Of a stretch of DNA of 64,000 nt, positions 13,601 through 28,600 are shown piece by piece. Location of the stretch: NCBI GenBank assembly GCA_025024175.1, contig QCXZ01000041.1, forward strand, positions 10,969,786 through 11,033,785. Direction: 5' to 3'. Below the pieces are notes generated by a model. It did no database searches. It was given only the letters and a program-made list of their open reading frames with translations, and was not told where the DNA came from. Each line of letters starts with the position of its first letter. Position 1 is the stretch's first letter. A program made the position numbers and the translations under genes. This DNA is from Rhyzopertha dominica (Eukaryota > Arthropoda > Insecta > Coleoptera > Bostrichidae).

Positions 13601-16600
13601 TGCTGAAATTTGGGAATTTAAGGTTCTTTCTTAATACTACTTCCATGTGATATAAATTAATCATGTCAGGTATAGCCTGAAGCGTATCTGGCGAACTTCA
13701 TGAAGGATTGAGCTTTTCTTGATCGAAGCCGCTGAAGTTTGGGGCTGTTAAGATTGTTTCTTAATACTACTTCTATTTGCTATAAATAAATAATATCAGA
13801 TATAGCAGAAACGTGTCTGAAGGACTTCCTGAAAGTTTGAGTTTTGATCGGTTGATGCTGAAGATTGGTGTTCTTAAGGTTCATTCTTAACACTATTTTC
13901 CTTTGATATAAATAAATAACATCAAATATTGCGTGAAGCGTATCTAAAGAGCTTCCTGAAAGATCGAGCTTTGGTTGATCGACGCTGTAGGCCTATTGAC
14001 AGTTGAAATTAAAGACTGCAAAAGTTCATTCTTAACACTTTAATTTAATATAAATGAATAACATAGGTAAACAATTTTGATCACATGCCTTTTTGTACTG
14101 GTGGTCTATGTTCATTATTAATATTCCTGGGACTTCTTGGAGTCGCAGATAATTCACTGAAGCTTTGGCTTTTCTTCGTTTCCTGATATGGAACATCTGA
14201 TATAAATATCATATTCTCATGTCGTCTAGGCTTTTCCCTTCTTTCACGAAAGTACCAGGATTTGATCGACTTTCTCTAACCAGAAACGCACCATGGACGG
14301 TTCAAGTCCATTAACCAAAGCTGTTGCCATATTTCTAGTCATTTCACTGCGAAGCCGTGGCTTTGTGAGCTGAACTTCTGATTCTATTCCTTGTATGATA
14401 ACATTTTGAGCTTCTCTTATGAATATCTTTCTGCATTTGATATATAAATAGCATCAGATATAGCGTGACGTATATCTGAAGAACTTTCTGAAAGGTCAAG
14501 CGATAGTTGATAGCTGCTGAAATTTGAGGCTGCTAATGTTCATTCTTAACACTATTTTTCCTTTGATATAAATAAATAACATCATCTATTGGCCGAAGGC
14601 TATGTAATGAACTTCCTGAAAGGTTGAGCTTTGCTGGATCGACGCTGAAGTTTGAGGCTGTTAAGGTTGATTTGTAATACTACTTCCATTTGATATAAAT
14701 AAATAGCAGATATAGTATGAAGCGTATCCGAAGAAGAATTGATCTTTGTTTAGTCGCCGTTGAAGTTTGCAATGTTTTTCGCCGATACCGTTAATGCATT
14801 TTCCACCCATCCATTTTCTCCTTCCGCCTGGAGAACTCGCTTTTTTTGGCCAAAAATTCTACACGTCAATGAGTGATTCTTTCCGACCCCATTATGTGTC
14901 GACCCATATCACGGAGCAAAACTCTAAAATAAAAGAAGCATTAGATTTTTTTACACATTATCAACTTACCTTAATTGTGCTATTTCATAAGGAATTTAAT
15001 TCCATCCTCTTGTAGTTCCTCTACTATTGATTTAACGCTAGGCACAATATTTTTGGCGTACGAATTAAAATTTTTGTTGATAAAGCTTCTTTTGTACTTT
15101 CTGTAATGCTTTTAAATTTTTCGGAATTTCTCTTCTGACAATGGAGTCACCGTTTCGTAAGAAATTTTTAATAACTCTGCTGTCCGTTGAATGAGTGATG
15201 GATGATTTTCTGACAGCAAAGTTGAATGTCAGTTAAAATCATTTCTTTGGCAACAATTGGATACATAGTTTTTTTTGTAGTTTTCTTTCTCATCTTCCGA
15301 ATCGGAACTAATCATCACTATATCGTTAGTGTACTGCATTTCTGATGAAACTTCACTATCAAAATCGAATGGCCGCCACACTGCCATTTTAAGATCACTT
15401 TTGAAAACATAAGGTTATTCGCACAACTGACGTTCAAATTAGTTTTTTGCTGGTAATTAATGGCATGTTTTTCTACTACTGCCATGTGCTATTGTTTAAC
15501 TACTTTTCGCTGATGCTACCTGAACGTATCAGGTACTTTTAACTGTCAGAAAACAACACTGACATTGGATAAAGCAATATTAATCTGCTAGACAAATGGG
15601 TAATTCTCCGACAACATGTGGTGTGTTGAACATTAAATTATACAGGTTTTCTACTGCTTAAATAAACCTTTTCCGAAAGACATATGGAATGTCGAATAGG
15701 TACAATGGCCCTTGAACTAGAATGTTATCATAATTTTAATTTTTAGATTTGGGGATGTCAGATTTCTTTTTCTGAGGATATAGATATACAGAACTACAAC
15801 AAATTAACAGCTGATTAATCTTAATTTGAATGCACGTTATGAGTGTTATTGTGTGGTAATCGGTTGGAGGTCATTACGACTAATATATTCGTTAATTTGA
15901 ATGTTTTTGTTTTGTTTATAAAGGTGTAGCCATTATAAAGGCGAGTGTATAAAATCTTCATGATTTCTGTCGTCTAACCGGTGTACTTTATTATAATCGC
16001 ACAACTTCCAGGAAACCGACAAAAGCCCAAGTAAATTTTTCGAAAAAGAAAGCAAAACTCCTTAATCCTATTATCTGCACGTAATCTATTCCAGGCTGCA
16101 TTTTCGCACGCTCTTCGAATGTTCATACCACTTTTATCAGCGGAACCGTAACAACACAACAAATCGCTCAATGACAATGGGTTTTGTTATGTTTGTTTAC
16201 CTTGCTGCCGTATTACAGACGACAATTAACATTGAAATCTGAAAGTCTTATGGACCGGCAACCTTGTAGTTCGTTTTTCAGCATCGTTATTATACATACC
16301 GGCAATACGAAACACGAATTAGAATAATACTGGCTGCATTTGACTTGCGTTGTTTTGCTACATCGTTAACGCTGCTTGCACAGCGCAAATGTTTACAAAA
16401 GATGTGAGATACTTGGATGTTTTGTGGATGTGTCATTACAAACAAATGACGATGAACACATTAATTTCTAAGTAGCCCATTTGCCCATTTATAGTTAAAA
16501 GATTCCAGGGGTTTTTAGATGTTATATATAATATATTACCTGAATTAATTAAAATTATAAGTTGACAATGTCTAACAAATAATTCATAGTTACTATTTTT

Positions 16601-19600
16601 TATTCATGTTTAAATAATACCTAACAATAATGGTGGGTCGACAAACAAGTCCAAAACGGTAGCTTGTTATGGATGAAATCTACATCGTGTTAATTTGTCT
16701 TGCGAACAGGCAGAGTACTAGGTGCGTATGGATCGCCTTTTCAATATCTACAATTTCTTTAGGGAATAAAACTAATGAAAAGTCGCTTCTTTTGTTCACT
16801 TATTCAAAGTATTTTACATACGGCAGTACACAAAACACTAGCGGTATAAATGTCCACTGAGACAACCGTGGACTGCATAGTAGTGAACAGAAAAACTTAC
16901 GGCGGTAGACAAATGTACCGTCCACGTAGATTTTGTGACATTTGCACAGGTTCTCCAAATTTGTAACACAACTGAATACCAATGTATTAATCTTCCTTAT
17001 TTACAAGCAAAAACTTCTAGAATCGGTTAATCCAGTAATTCGTATTTGTCCTATGCACTATGAACTTCATCTCTAGACTTGGGAAGTATAGGGGGTAACT
17101 TTCTTCTAGTGTTGTTGCTCAAAAGGGCCCTTCATCTAATGGCTGGATACCTACGCTTGCCGCAAAATCTAATTCTTCCACTTCTTCTTCGTTATCTAAC
17201 AGATAGTCGTCATCGTCACTGTCATCTTCATCTTCGCCGACATTGATGATCAATTCATCTACANCGAGGTCGATTGTTGGTTCTTTTGATATAAATTCGT
17301 TTTCCACTTCGATAACGTGTCTACACAGTTTTTCCCACTTTTCTGTTGTAAAATTTTGAAAAAAGTTGTCACAAAAGTTTAAAAGATCTTTCAAATTAAA
17401 ATGTATATTTCGCTCCACAACGATTTTTTTCATTTTCGCCCTTACCATCTTTATGGGATTTAAATCAGGATGATAGGGCGGTAGACGAATCAAATCGATA
17501 TTGTTGTCTGCAAACAATTTGTCAATTTTGTACATGACATACCTCGGTGTATGTTGTTATATTCGGAGTCGTATAGTTGGGCCAGTCTACCTATCTAACC
17601 CTTCTCTGAGTGAGCGGGTCAACTAATCCTGCAATATAGTTGGGCCAAGAATCTGCTTTGCCCGAACAGCGGGTGATGGACCTTAATTTATGTGATGTGT
17701 GTAACTTATTAATGTGATTGCTACGGTTTTTTCTTAGCAAACACGCTTAAAGGAATAAAATAAAACAATTTTCAAGTTTTAATACAAACTTATATTTATA
17801 CGTCATAATAATAACATGTATGTATGTACACTAAGTATAAAAATATTTACAAAAATACGAACCTATATTTATACGTAATAACACAATATTAACATATATG
17901 TATGTACAATAAGGTATAAAAAATATTTACATATTTGGCGCGTATTTAAATGAAACACTTTTTACAAATGTCAGCCTGTCTATGAGATTTTGTTTGTAGT
18001 TATTAATTTTAACTTCAAGATAATCTTGCTTTAGTTTTACAGTAAGCCTAACAACTTTTTGGAATTTGTTGGATGTGTTTATTTTAACATAAACTTCACT
18101 TTGATAATTCTACAAACTATCAACAAATTGAAAAATATTTGGATGAGGCGAATAAAAACTTTTATTAAATCTTGAATGAAATGACTCACACGCATTGGTT
18201 GTTCTGCAAGAGGAGGCAGATGAACTTGCCCAAATATTTGGAGTAAATTTGGCATTTTCGCTGATGTAATTGTCCACTAAATAGTCGCAAAACTCTTAAA
18301 GTTTCGAATGTTTTGGCATGATTGGAATTAAATCGAATGCGAATGCGTCACCCACTTCATCACAATCAAGAAACTGAAGTCCAAAACAATATCTTAACAT
18401 TTTGCCAACTTCCGTGTGGTTTTTATAATCTTGTGACAGTCCAAGCGAGTGAATTTTTCGATACCATGCCTGTGAAAGATGGAATCGGCATCCACTTACT
18501 CTTGCTTCCTCCCACGTATCCATAATAGCATTGTGGATTGCAGTTTCAAAATCAAGTCACTTTCACTGCACTTCTGACACAACATATTCAAACATGTTTG
18601 ATATGTGGATTGCTTTTTATCCGGAAGCAAACAAAATACCAATGGAACGTAATGTCCATTTGTATCCATGAATTGTAAAGAATTGTGTAAAAAATTTCGG
18701 ACAAAAATCAAATGTGCCGTCCATATACAGTTTCAGTACAACATAAAAAGTAAAGATTGCTATAAGGAGCAAAAATGATGATGCCTTGGTCTGCATTATC
18801 TGTCAAGACAAATGATTCTTCTTTATCTGTCATAGGTGCCAAAGTATTTACTGCTTCGAAAACGTCTTTTTGCGTTTTGGGTAGATTTGGAGTTAACTTC
18901 CTCCTGCACATCCATATCTTATGCCTTACAAGTTCCATATCGTAAGTCGTTATGTTACTGCTTATGCCAGGGTTAGACCGAAGTTTTGTGTGCACTAATT
19001 TGACAGGTTTTTCGTGTACATTTTCCAGAGCTTTCCTTTTCACACTGTTGTTGACAATCTGCCTGTGCAGGTTTATGTCTTCTTTGTGATTGTGAGATAA
19101 TTTGGAATCCAAGACCTCATTTCCAGCCGACGTGTAGATTTTTGCGGGANATTTCGATGTNTTATTTGTACANCTCCAACGCACAGTTCCGTTTATCAGG
19201 ACGCTTCTTGTGTCATAAATTTAATGACAGAATTAATAATTTCACGACTTTGGCCGCTCAAATCTTTGTTTTTTACCTTACTTTGAAAGGGCATCTCAAA
19301 GGTTAGCAAAGATTAAAAACAAACAAATAAAAAATATATCTATAATACTTTAACGAAACACTTAACTATTAGAAAAGAAAAACTAAACTACTTATGCAAT
19401 ATTTACTATCTCATATTAAGAAGAATTACAACTAATAAAGTAAGAAAAAATGGTAAACTAAACTACTGGAAACAAAAAAAACAAATTCATGCAGCAACTA
19501 CTATAAAATGTTAAAATCTAATGATAACTAAGAACGTAATATAAAACTACCTGTGTTACCTAATAACTTACAATTATACTACTAGAAATGAAAAATTCGT

Positions 19601-22600
19601 CCACTGCGAAGCCAACTCACGGAGCTCAAGCTACATTTGTAGAGCTGTACTGTTTATTAATCACCCTCAACATTTCTTTTTGTTAGCGGGGGTTGTTATT
19701 TACAAATCATAAATATATTTTCTAAAACCTATATTACCCAAGTAATCCTGCGCAAATGAAATGTCATCAGTGCTATCATTTTCCTGGAATTGAATACCCG
19801 AATTCAGATACTAAATATTGGACCTGCCAAGATTACATACTCATTACTGAGCATTACCTCATATTCAGCCGAGTTTAAAATCGCTGCATTTTGGCCTAAC
19901 TGACATACATTGCAACTTGATTCTAGTCCGTTTTAAATTTAATACGTATAAACATTTTCTGTGACCAATCTTCTTCAAATTAAACATTATTAGATTATTA
20001 CTGTCTCGGAGAGCAAGCAAAATAATGTCTNATTATTACTGGATGCACGTCTTTAAAGCTTGATAATTGCATATACGTATTAAATTTCGGGTATATTGTT
20101 TTCCCACGTCACAATTCCCTTTAAACATGTAAAAAGGCCACGTAATTCAATTAATTGTGCTTTGCATATATTTTTGGGTATAGACCGTAAATACCACAGC
20201 CAATGCTCGACATTGCAGTGGCCCAGTAACAGATCCTTATTGTTACAATCGATGCGATCATCTCCAAATTGGTACGAACCCGTTTCAAGGTGTTGATCGC
20301 TTTTCTGGATTTCCTCGATCGGCAAGGTTACACGCCAAAAACGCTCGTGCGTAAAAACGCACTGCTATGTAAATTCCCCGCAAGGCTTTTCACCTTATTT
20401 CCTGGGCGCGTTTTTTGCCCGTACCTGGAAAATAATAATCAGCGATGGCATTGGATGTAACAGGAAATCTTCTTGCGATGGCTTTTTCGTCTGGCGCATC
20501 GAGAAACGTGGAAATCTGATGAGGTTCTCAGTTAGAGAGGTAATTAGGAAGGTACTGTAACTGTGTGTACAAGGAGTGAGCGTTTGCGACATGATCTGTA
20601 AATATTTGCTCTGTGGAAAGGTAAACTGCAACACACGTGGTCTGAATCGAGTCTTTGAGGAAGTCGAAGCTTTGGCTTCGGTTATTGCTCTAGAACAGTT
20701 TTTGGGTCAGCGCATTCGCTACTAAATTTATTGTATTTTAAAACTGTGATATTTGCTATTGCACACTTAACAAAAAAAGTTGAACTGAATTATTAAATGT
20801 ATTTTTTTATATAGGTATTGGTGATTTTTGTAGAATTCACTGTGGTTTACGACTATGCCATTTTTTATAAAATTGTAGTTTGTTAAGGAAATTAACAGTA
20901 TTTAAGTACATACATAATTTTTAGCGGAAAAATTAATAATAAAATTACAAAGTAATCTTTTAACTTAAACACAAAAAAACTGCTAGTATTTTCAAATACA
21001 TTCGATGAATATTTTTTATAATAATTAGGTCCGCCAGCTCGCTTAAAATTATAAAATTCTCAATTTGATGTGTAACACTTTATACATCATAAATTGTTAC
21101 TTTCATCGGCAATATTTTCAAAATAAGCAATTTTAGCAAATCCTTGAACAGCAGTATAAAAATCTTACAGAAGTTGTTTTACGCCCAGTTTAATACAAAA
21201 GTGTACACATGATATGTATTATTTATTTTTCACATAATGAATATGACACTTGCAAACTTATACATAGCTCTATAAAGTTTGGAGATCAGATTTGTGTGTA
21301 CAAAGATTCAAAAAACATTTCACTTAATGTTTCTGTTTGTACGGTTGAACTTGCTTTTCTCCAAAAATACGATAGGCCTCCTAGCCGTAGGCAAGGAACG
21401 TATGTAAGTAAACTCGTTCTTATTTTGCTTGAATAAATTTTCAGCTGTGATGACTATATTCCCTTGAATTGCGGGGTCTTGGTCCTTTTTCTAAGTACAT
21501 ACGATAGGCCTCCTAGCCGTAGGCAAGGAACGTATGTAAGTAAACTCGTTNTTCTTTTGCTTGAATAAATTTTCAGCTGTGATGACTATATTCCATTGAA
21601 TTGCGGGGTCTTGGTCCTTTTTCTAAGTACATACGATAGGCCTCCTAGCCGTAGGCAAGGAACGTATGTAAGTAAACTCGTTCTTTTTTTGCTTGAATAC
21701 ATTTTCAGCTGTGATGACTATATTCCTTTGAATTGCGGAGTCTTGGTCCTTTATCTAAGTACATACGATAGGCTTCCTAGCCGTAGGCAAGGAACGTATG
21801 TAAGTAAACTCGTTCTTTTTTTGCTTGAATACATTTTCAGCTGTGATGACTATATTCCTTTGAATTGCGGAGTCTTGGTCCTTTATCTAAGTACATACGA
21901 TAGGCCTCCTAGCCCTAGGCAAGGAACGTATGTAAGTAAACTCGTTTTTCTTTTGCTTGAATAAATTTTCAGCTGTGATGACTATATTCCCTTGAATTGC
22001 GGGATCTTGGTCCTTTTTCTAAGTACATACGATATTCCTCCTAGCCGTAGGCAAGGAACGTATGTAAGTAAACTCGTTCTTCTTTTGCTTGAATAAATTT
22101 TCAGCTGTGATGACTATATTCCTTTGAATTGCGGAGTCTTGGTCCTTTATCTAAGTACATACGATAGGCTTCCTAGCCGTAGGCAAGGAACGTATGTAAG
22201 TAAACTCGTTCTTTTTTTGCTTGAATACATTTTCAGCTGTGATGACTATATTCCTTTGAATTGCGGAGTCTTGGTCCTTTATCTAAGTACATACGATAGG
22301 CCTCCTAGCCCTAGGCAAGGAACGTATGTAAGTAAACTCGTTTTTCTTTTGCTTGAATAAATTTTCAGCTGTGATGACTATATTCCCTTGAATTGCGGGA
22401 TCTTGGTCCTTTTTCTAAGTACATACGATATTCCTCCTAGCCGTAGGCAAGGAACGTATGTAAGTAAACTCGTTCTTCTTTTGCTTGAATAAATTTTCAG
22501 CTGTGATGACTATATTCCCTTGAATTGCGGGATCTTGGTCCTTTTTCTAAGTACATACGATATTCCTCCTAGCCGTAGGCAAGGAACGCATGTAAGTAAA

Positions 22601-25600
22601 CTCGTTCTTCTTTTGCTTGAATAAATTTTCAGCTGTGATGACTATATTCCCTTGAATTGCGGGATCTTGGTCCTTTATCTAAGTACATACGATATTCCTC
22701 CTAGCCGTAGGCAAGGAACGTATGTAAGTAAACTCGTTCTTCTTTTGCTTGAATAAATTTTCAGCTGTGATGACTATATTCCCTTGAATTGCGGGATCTT
22801 GGTCCTTTATCTAAGTACATACGATATTCCTCCTAGCCGTAGGCAAGGAACGTATGTAAGTAAACTCGTTCTTCTTTTGCTTGAATAAATTTTCAGCTGT
22901 GATGACTATATTCCCTTGAATTGCGGGATCTTGGTCCTTTTTCTAAGTACATACGATATTCCTCCTAGCCGTAGGCAAGGAACGCATGTAAGTAAACTCG
23001 TTCTTCTTTTGCTTGAATAAATTTTCAGCTGTGATGACTATATTCCCTTGAATTGCGGGATCTTGGTCCTTTATCTAAGTACATACGATATTCCTCCTAG
23101 CCGTAGGCAAGGAACGTATGTAAGTAAACTCGTTCTTCTTTTGCTTGAATAAATTTTCAGCTGTGATGACTATATTCCCTTGAATTGCGGGATCTTGGTC
23201 CTTTATCTAAGTACATACGATATTCCTCCTAGCCGTAGGCAAGGAACGTATGTAAGTAAACTCGTTCTTCTTTTGCTTGAATAAATTTTCAGCTGTGATG
23301 ACTATATTCCCTTGAATTGCGGGATCTTGGTCCTTTTTCTAAGTACATACGATATTCCTCCTAGCCGTAGGCAAGGAACGCATGTAAGTAAACTCGTTCT
23401 TCTTTTGCTTGAATAAATTTTCAGCTGTGATGACTATATTCCCTTGAATTGCGGGATCTTGGTCCTTTATCTAAGTACATACGATATTCCTCCTAGCCGT
23501 AGGCAAGGAACGTATGTAAGTAAACTCGTTCTTCTTTTGCTTGAATAAATTTTCAGCTGTGATGACTATATTCCCTTGAATTGCGGGATCTTGGTCCTTT
23601 ATCTAAGTACATACGATATTCCTCCTAGCCGTAGGCAAGGAACGTATGTAAGTAAACTCGTTCTTCTTTTGCTTGAATAAATTTTCAGCTGTGATGACTA
23701 TATTCCCTTGAATTGCGGGATCTTGGTCCTTTTTCTAAGTACATACGATATTCCTCCTAGCCGTAGGCAAGGAACGTATGTAAGTAAACTCGTTCTTCTT
23801 TTGCTTGAATAAATTTTCAGCTGTGATGACTATATTCCCTTGAATTGCGGGATCTTGGTCCTTTATCTAAGTACATACGATATTCCTCCTAGCCGTAGGC
23901 AAGGAACGTATGTAAGTAAACTCGTTCTTCTTTTGCTTGAATAAATTTTCAGCTGTGATGACTATATTCTCTTGAATTGCGGGGTCTTGGTCCTTTTTCT
24001 AAGTACATACGACAGGCCTCCTAGCCGTAGGCAAGGAACGTATGTAAGTAAACTCGTTCTTATTTTGCTTGAATAAATTTTCAGCTGTGATGACTATATT
24101 CTCTTGAATTGCGGGGTCTTGGTCCTTTATCTAAGTACATACGATATTCCTCCTAGCCGTAGGCAAGGAACGCATGTAAGTAAACTCGTTCTTCTTTTGC
24201 TTGAATAAATTTTCAGCTGTGATGACTATATTCCCTTGAATTGCGGGATCTTGGTCCTTTATCTAAGTACATACGATATTCCTCCTAGCCGTAGGCAAGG
24301 AACGTATGTAAGTAAACTCGTTCTTCTTTTGCTTGAATAAATTTTCAGCTGTGATGACTATATTCCCTTGAATTGCGGGAACTTGGTCCTTTATCTAAGT
24401 ACATACGATATTCCTCCTAGCCGTAGGCAAGGAACGTATGTAAGTAAACTCGTTCTTCTTTTGCTTGAATAAATTTTCAGCTGTGATGACTATATTCCCT
24501 TGAATTGCGGGATCTTGGTCCTTTATCTAAGTACATACGATATTCCTCCTAGCCGTAGGCAAGGAACGTATGTAAGTAAACTCGTTCTTCTTTTGCTTGA
24601 ATAAATTTTCAGCTGTGATGACTATATTCCCTTGAATTGCGGGATCTTGGTCCTTTTTCTAAGTACATACGATATTCCTCCTAGCCGTAGGCAAGGAACG
24701 TATGTAAGTAAACTCGTTCTTCTTTTGCTTGAATAAATTTTCAGCTGTGATGACTATATTCCCTTGAATTGCGGGATCTTGGTCCTTTATCTAAGTACAT
24801 ACGATATTCCTCCTAGCCGTAGGCAAGGAACGTATGTAAGTAAACTCGTTCTTCTTTTGCTTGAATAAATTTTCAGCTGTGATGACTATATTCCCTTGAA
24901 TTGCGGGATTTTGGTCCTTTTTCTAAGTACATACGATATTCCTCCTAGCCGTAGGCAAGGAACGTATGTAAGTAAACTCGTTCTTCTTTTGCTTGAATAA
25001 ATTTTCAGCTGTGATGACTATATTCCCTTGAATTGCGGGATCTTGGTCCTTTATCTAAGTACATACGATATTCCTCCTAGCCGTAGGCAAGGAACGTATG
25101 TAAGTAAACTCGTTCTTCTTTTGCTTGAATAAATTTTCAGCTGTGATGACTATATTCCCTTGAATTGCGGGATCTTGGTCCTTTTTCTAAGTACATACGA
25201 TATTCCTCCTAGCCGTAGGCAAGGAACGCATGTAAGTAAACTCGTTCTTCTTTTGCTTGAATAAATTTTCAGCTGTGATGACTATATTCCCTGGAATTGC
25301 GGGATCTTGGTCCTTTATCTAAGTACATACGATATTCCTCCTAGCCGTAGGCAAGGAACGTATGTAAGTAAACTCGTTCTTCTTTTGCTTGAATAAATTT
25401 TCAGCTGTGATGACTATATTCCCTTGAATTGCGGGATCTTGGTCCTTTATCTAAGTACATACGATATTCCTCCTAGCCGTAGGCAAGGAACGTATGTAAG
25501 TAAACTCGTTCTTCTTTTGCTTGAATAAATTTTCAGCTGTGATGACTATATTCCCTTGAATTGCGGGGTCTTGGTCCTTTTTCTAAGTACATACGACAGG

Positions 25601-28600
25601 CCTCCTAGCCGTAGGCAAGGAACGTATGTAAGTAAACTCGTTCTTATTTTGCTTGAATAAATTTTCAGCTGTGATGACTATATTCTCTTGAATTGCGGGG
25701 TCTTGGTCCTTTTTCTAAGTACATACGACAGGCCTCCTAGCCGTAGGCAAGGAACGTATGTAAGTAAACTCGTTCTTCTTTTGCTTGAATAAATTTTCAG
25801 CTGTGATGACTATATTCTCTTGAATTGCGGGGTCTTGGTCCTTTTTCTAAGTACATACGACAGGCCTCCTAGCCGTAGGCAAGGAACGTATGTAAGTAAA
25901 CTCGTTCTTATTTTGCTTGAATAAATTTTCAGCTGTGATGACTATATTCTCTTGAATTGCGGGGTCTTGGTCCTTTTTCTAAGTACATACGATAGGCCTC
26001 CTAGCCGTAGGCAAGGAACGTACATATGTAAGTAAACTCGTTCTTATTTTGCTTGAATAAATTTTCAGCTGTGATGACTATATTCCCTTGAATTGCGGGG
26101 TCTTGCTCCTTTTTCTAAGTACATACGATAGGCCTCCTAGCCGTTAGCAAGGAACATATGTAAGTAAACTCGTTCTTCTTTTGCTTGAATAAATTTTCAG
26201 CTATGATCACTATATTCCCTTGAATTGCGGGGTCTTGGTCCTTTTTCTAAGTACATACGATAGGCCTCCTAGACGTAGGCAAGGAACGTATGTAAGTAAA
26301 CTCGTTCTTATTTTGCTTGAATAAATTTTCAGCTGTGATGACTATATTCCCTCGAATTGCGGGGTCTTGGTCCTTTTTCTAAGTACATACGATAGGCCTC
26401 CTAGCCGTAGGCAAGGAACGTATGTAAGTAAATTCGTTCTTCTTTTGCTTGAATAAATTTTCAGCTGTGATGACTATATTCCCTTGAATTGCGGGGTCTT
26501 GGTCCTTTTTCTAAGTACATACGATAGGCCTCCTAGCCGTAGGCAAGGAACGTATGTAAGTAAACTCGTTCTTCTTTTGCTTGAATAAATTTTCAGCTGT
26601 GATCACTATATTCCCTTGAATTGCGGGATCTTGGTCCTTTTTCTAAGTACATACGATAGGCCTCCTAGCCGTAGGCAAGGAACGTATGTAAGTAAACTCG
26701 TTCTTCTTTTGCTTGAATAAATTTTCAGCTGTGATGACTATATTCCCTTGAATTGCGGGGTCTTGGTCCTTTTTCTAAGTACATACGATAGGCCTCCTAG
26801 CCGTAGGCAAGGAACGTATGTAAGTAAACTCGTTCTTCTTTTGCTTGAATAAATTTTCAGCTGTGATGACTATATTCCCTTGAATTGCGGGGTCTTGGTC
26901 CTTTTTCTAAGTACATACGATAGGCCTCCTAGCCGTAGGCAAGGAACGTATGTAAGTAAACTCGTTCTTCTTTTGCTTGAATAAATTTTCAGCTGTGATG
27001 ACTATATTCCCTTGAATTGCGGGATCTTGGTCCTTTTTCTAAGTACATACGATAGGCGTCCTAGCCATAGGCAAGAAACGGATGTTTGAAGAAAGTCATA
27101 AATATAGCTATATATACATGACCATATCAAAAATTTTGTTCCATCGTAATAAATAAATATTTATTAAAAAGTTTTAATTTTCATTGACACAACGAAGGTT
27201 TGTAAATGAAAGATATATAATATTAGAATAAGGTAAAAAGGCAATGATATGGGGGTAGCTGTAGTATTTCACGACCATATTTCTAAGCCATTTCGTCGAC
27301 AAAGTTAATATTTTTTATTAGAGCAACTGCTTTTTGCTAAATTTAATAAATTGACTTTTAGTGAACATGGATTAAAATTTATTTTTTTTACATTCAACTC
27401 CTCCATTAACTCTCTTCTAGTCCAAGCACTCGTCGGTCGTTTTTCTTTCAATCTAGACTGGTATGATGCATTGTCAAAAACAATAATTGGCGGTTCTCCG
27501 AGGCATTTTAGAAGTTTTTTCTTCGAACCAAATATTCTGAGAACTCGGCTTTCATTGTGTCGTGGTAATCCGTAGATTTAAACTTCGACGAAAAACTTCA
27601 CTAGTCTTAAAGAAACAGTTCTGCTCCCAGCATGTAAAACAATTAATCGTTATCCTTAGCTTGTTTTCGTTTGCTGTTGAAAACACTTTTTTGCTGCTCC
27701 TTTGCTAAACACTCAAGTTTTGTCTAAAAATATACATTGTGTTGGGTGTTCACATGTCTCAAAAATTTGTATCTGGAAAAAATATTTATTAGAAATTTGC
27801 TTTTTGAGGCAATCAGGTATTGCAATGAATTGAAGGTTTTTTAATGCTCGTTTTTATAGGTATTTGTAATATAAATATACTGTTTTAAAACAATATGTGA
27901 CGTTTCACATATTACTTTTCTATTGCTGATCACTTTGTAACGAAAGACTATAAGGGCCCGTTGCACAAAGCGTGGTTAACCAGATCCCCTGGTTAACACG
28001 CGGTTAACCAGCCGTTGCCATAGGCAGCACCAATGAAGAACGCTTAAATAGAACCGTTTCCATGACAATTGCCCGTTGACCGCGTGTTAACCAGGGGGTC
28101 TGGTTAACCACGCTTTGTGCAACGGGACCTAAATGTTTCACCAATTACCATAACGATGTCCTGGAAATATAGGGTTGCTATAAATGATTCATACATCCAG
28201 GGTTTATGGTAATTATCGATTAAATCAATTTGCCGTCTCTCAGGAAAGTGACGTATACTTGTCATCTGTCGATTTTTGAATTATTTGAAATATTTTAATA
28301 TGAGAAAACGCCTGGAAGTGTGTAGTTTCAACATAATATTATGTAGTGTTTTGTAGAATAATTAATTTTAGGGTTGCAGAAAGCTCATATTGTGACATTG
28401 ATTTGCAACCTTCAGTACTATCGCCGTTTGATATTGCCGTGCATATTGAAGCTTGGCAGCAGTTACAAAAAGGCGGCACTAAAATTCAGAAATCAACGTC
28501 GCCCGCGTTGCATGAATCATAGAAACCTTGTACAAATAATTTTTTTTCTGTAATTCGTTCAAACCATCCAAAACAACGTGCTCTTTTGATTTGTAGAATG

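Noticed and set aside
12447..13664. Minus-strand frames of 63-152 codons in the 126-bp satellite
   Set aside because: They track the tandem repeat (for example [15 protein letters not shown] repeated) and show no sign of selection.
21596..22360. Open frames of 78-122 codons across the 132-bp satellite
   Set aside because: 132 is a multiple of three, so a frame stays open whenever a monomer has GAATACATT instead of GAATAAATT. The protein is a 44-residue repeat with no start context; most monomers carry a stop.
21369..27081. CRISPR-like regular repeat
   Set aside because: Units are contiguous with no unique spacers, and the genome is eukaryotic; this is a satellite.
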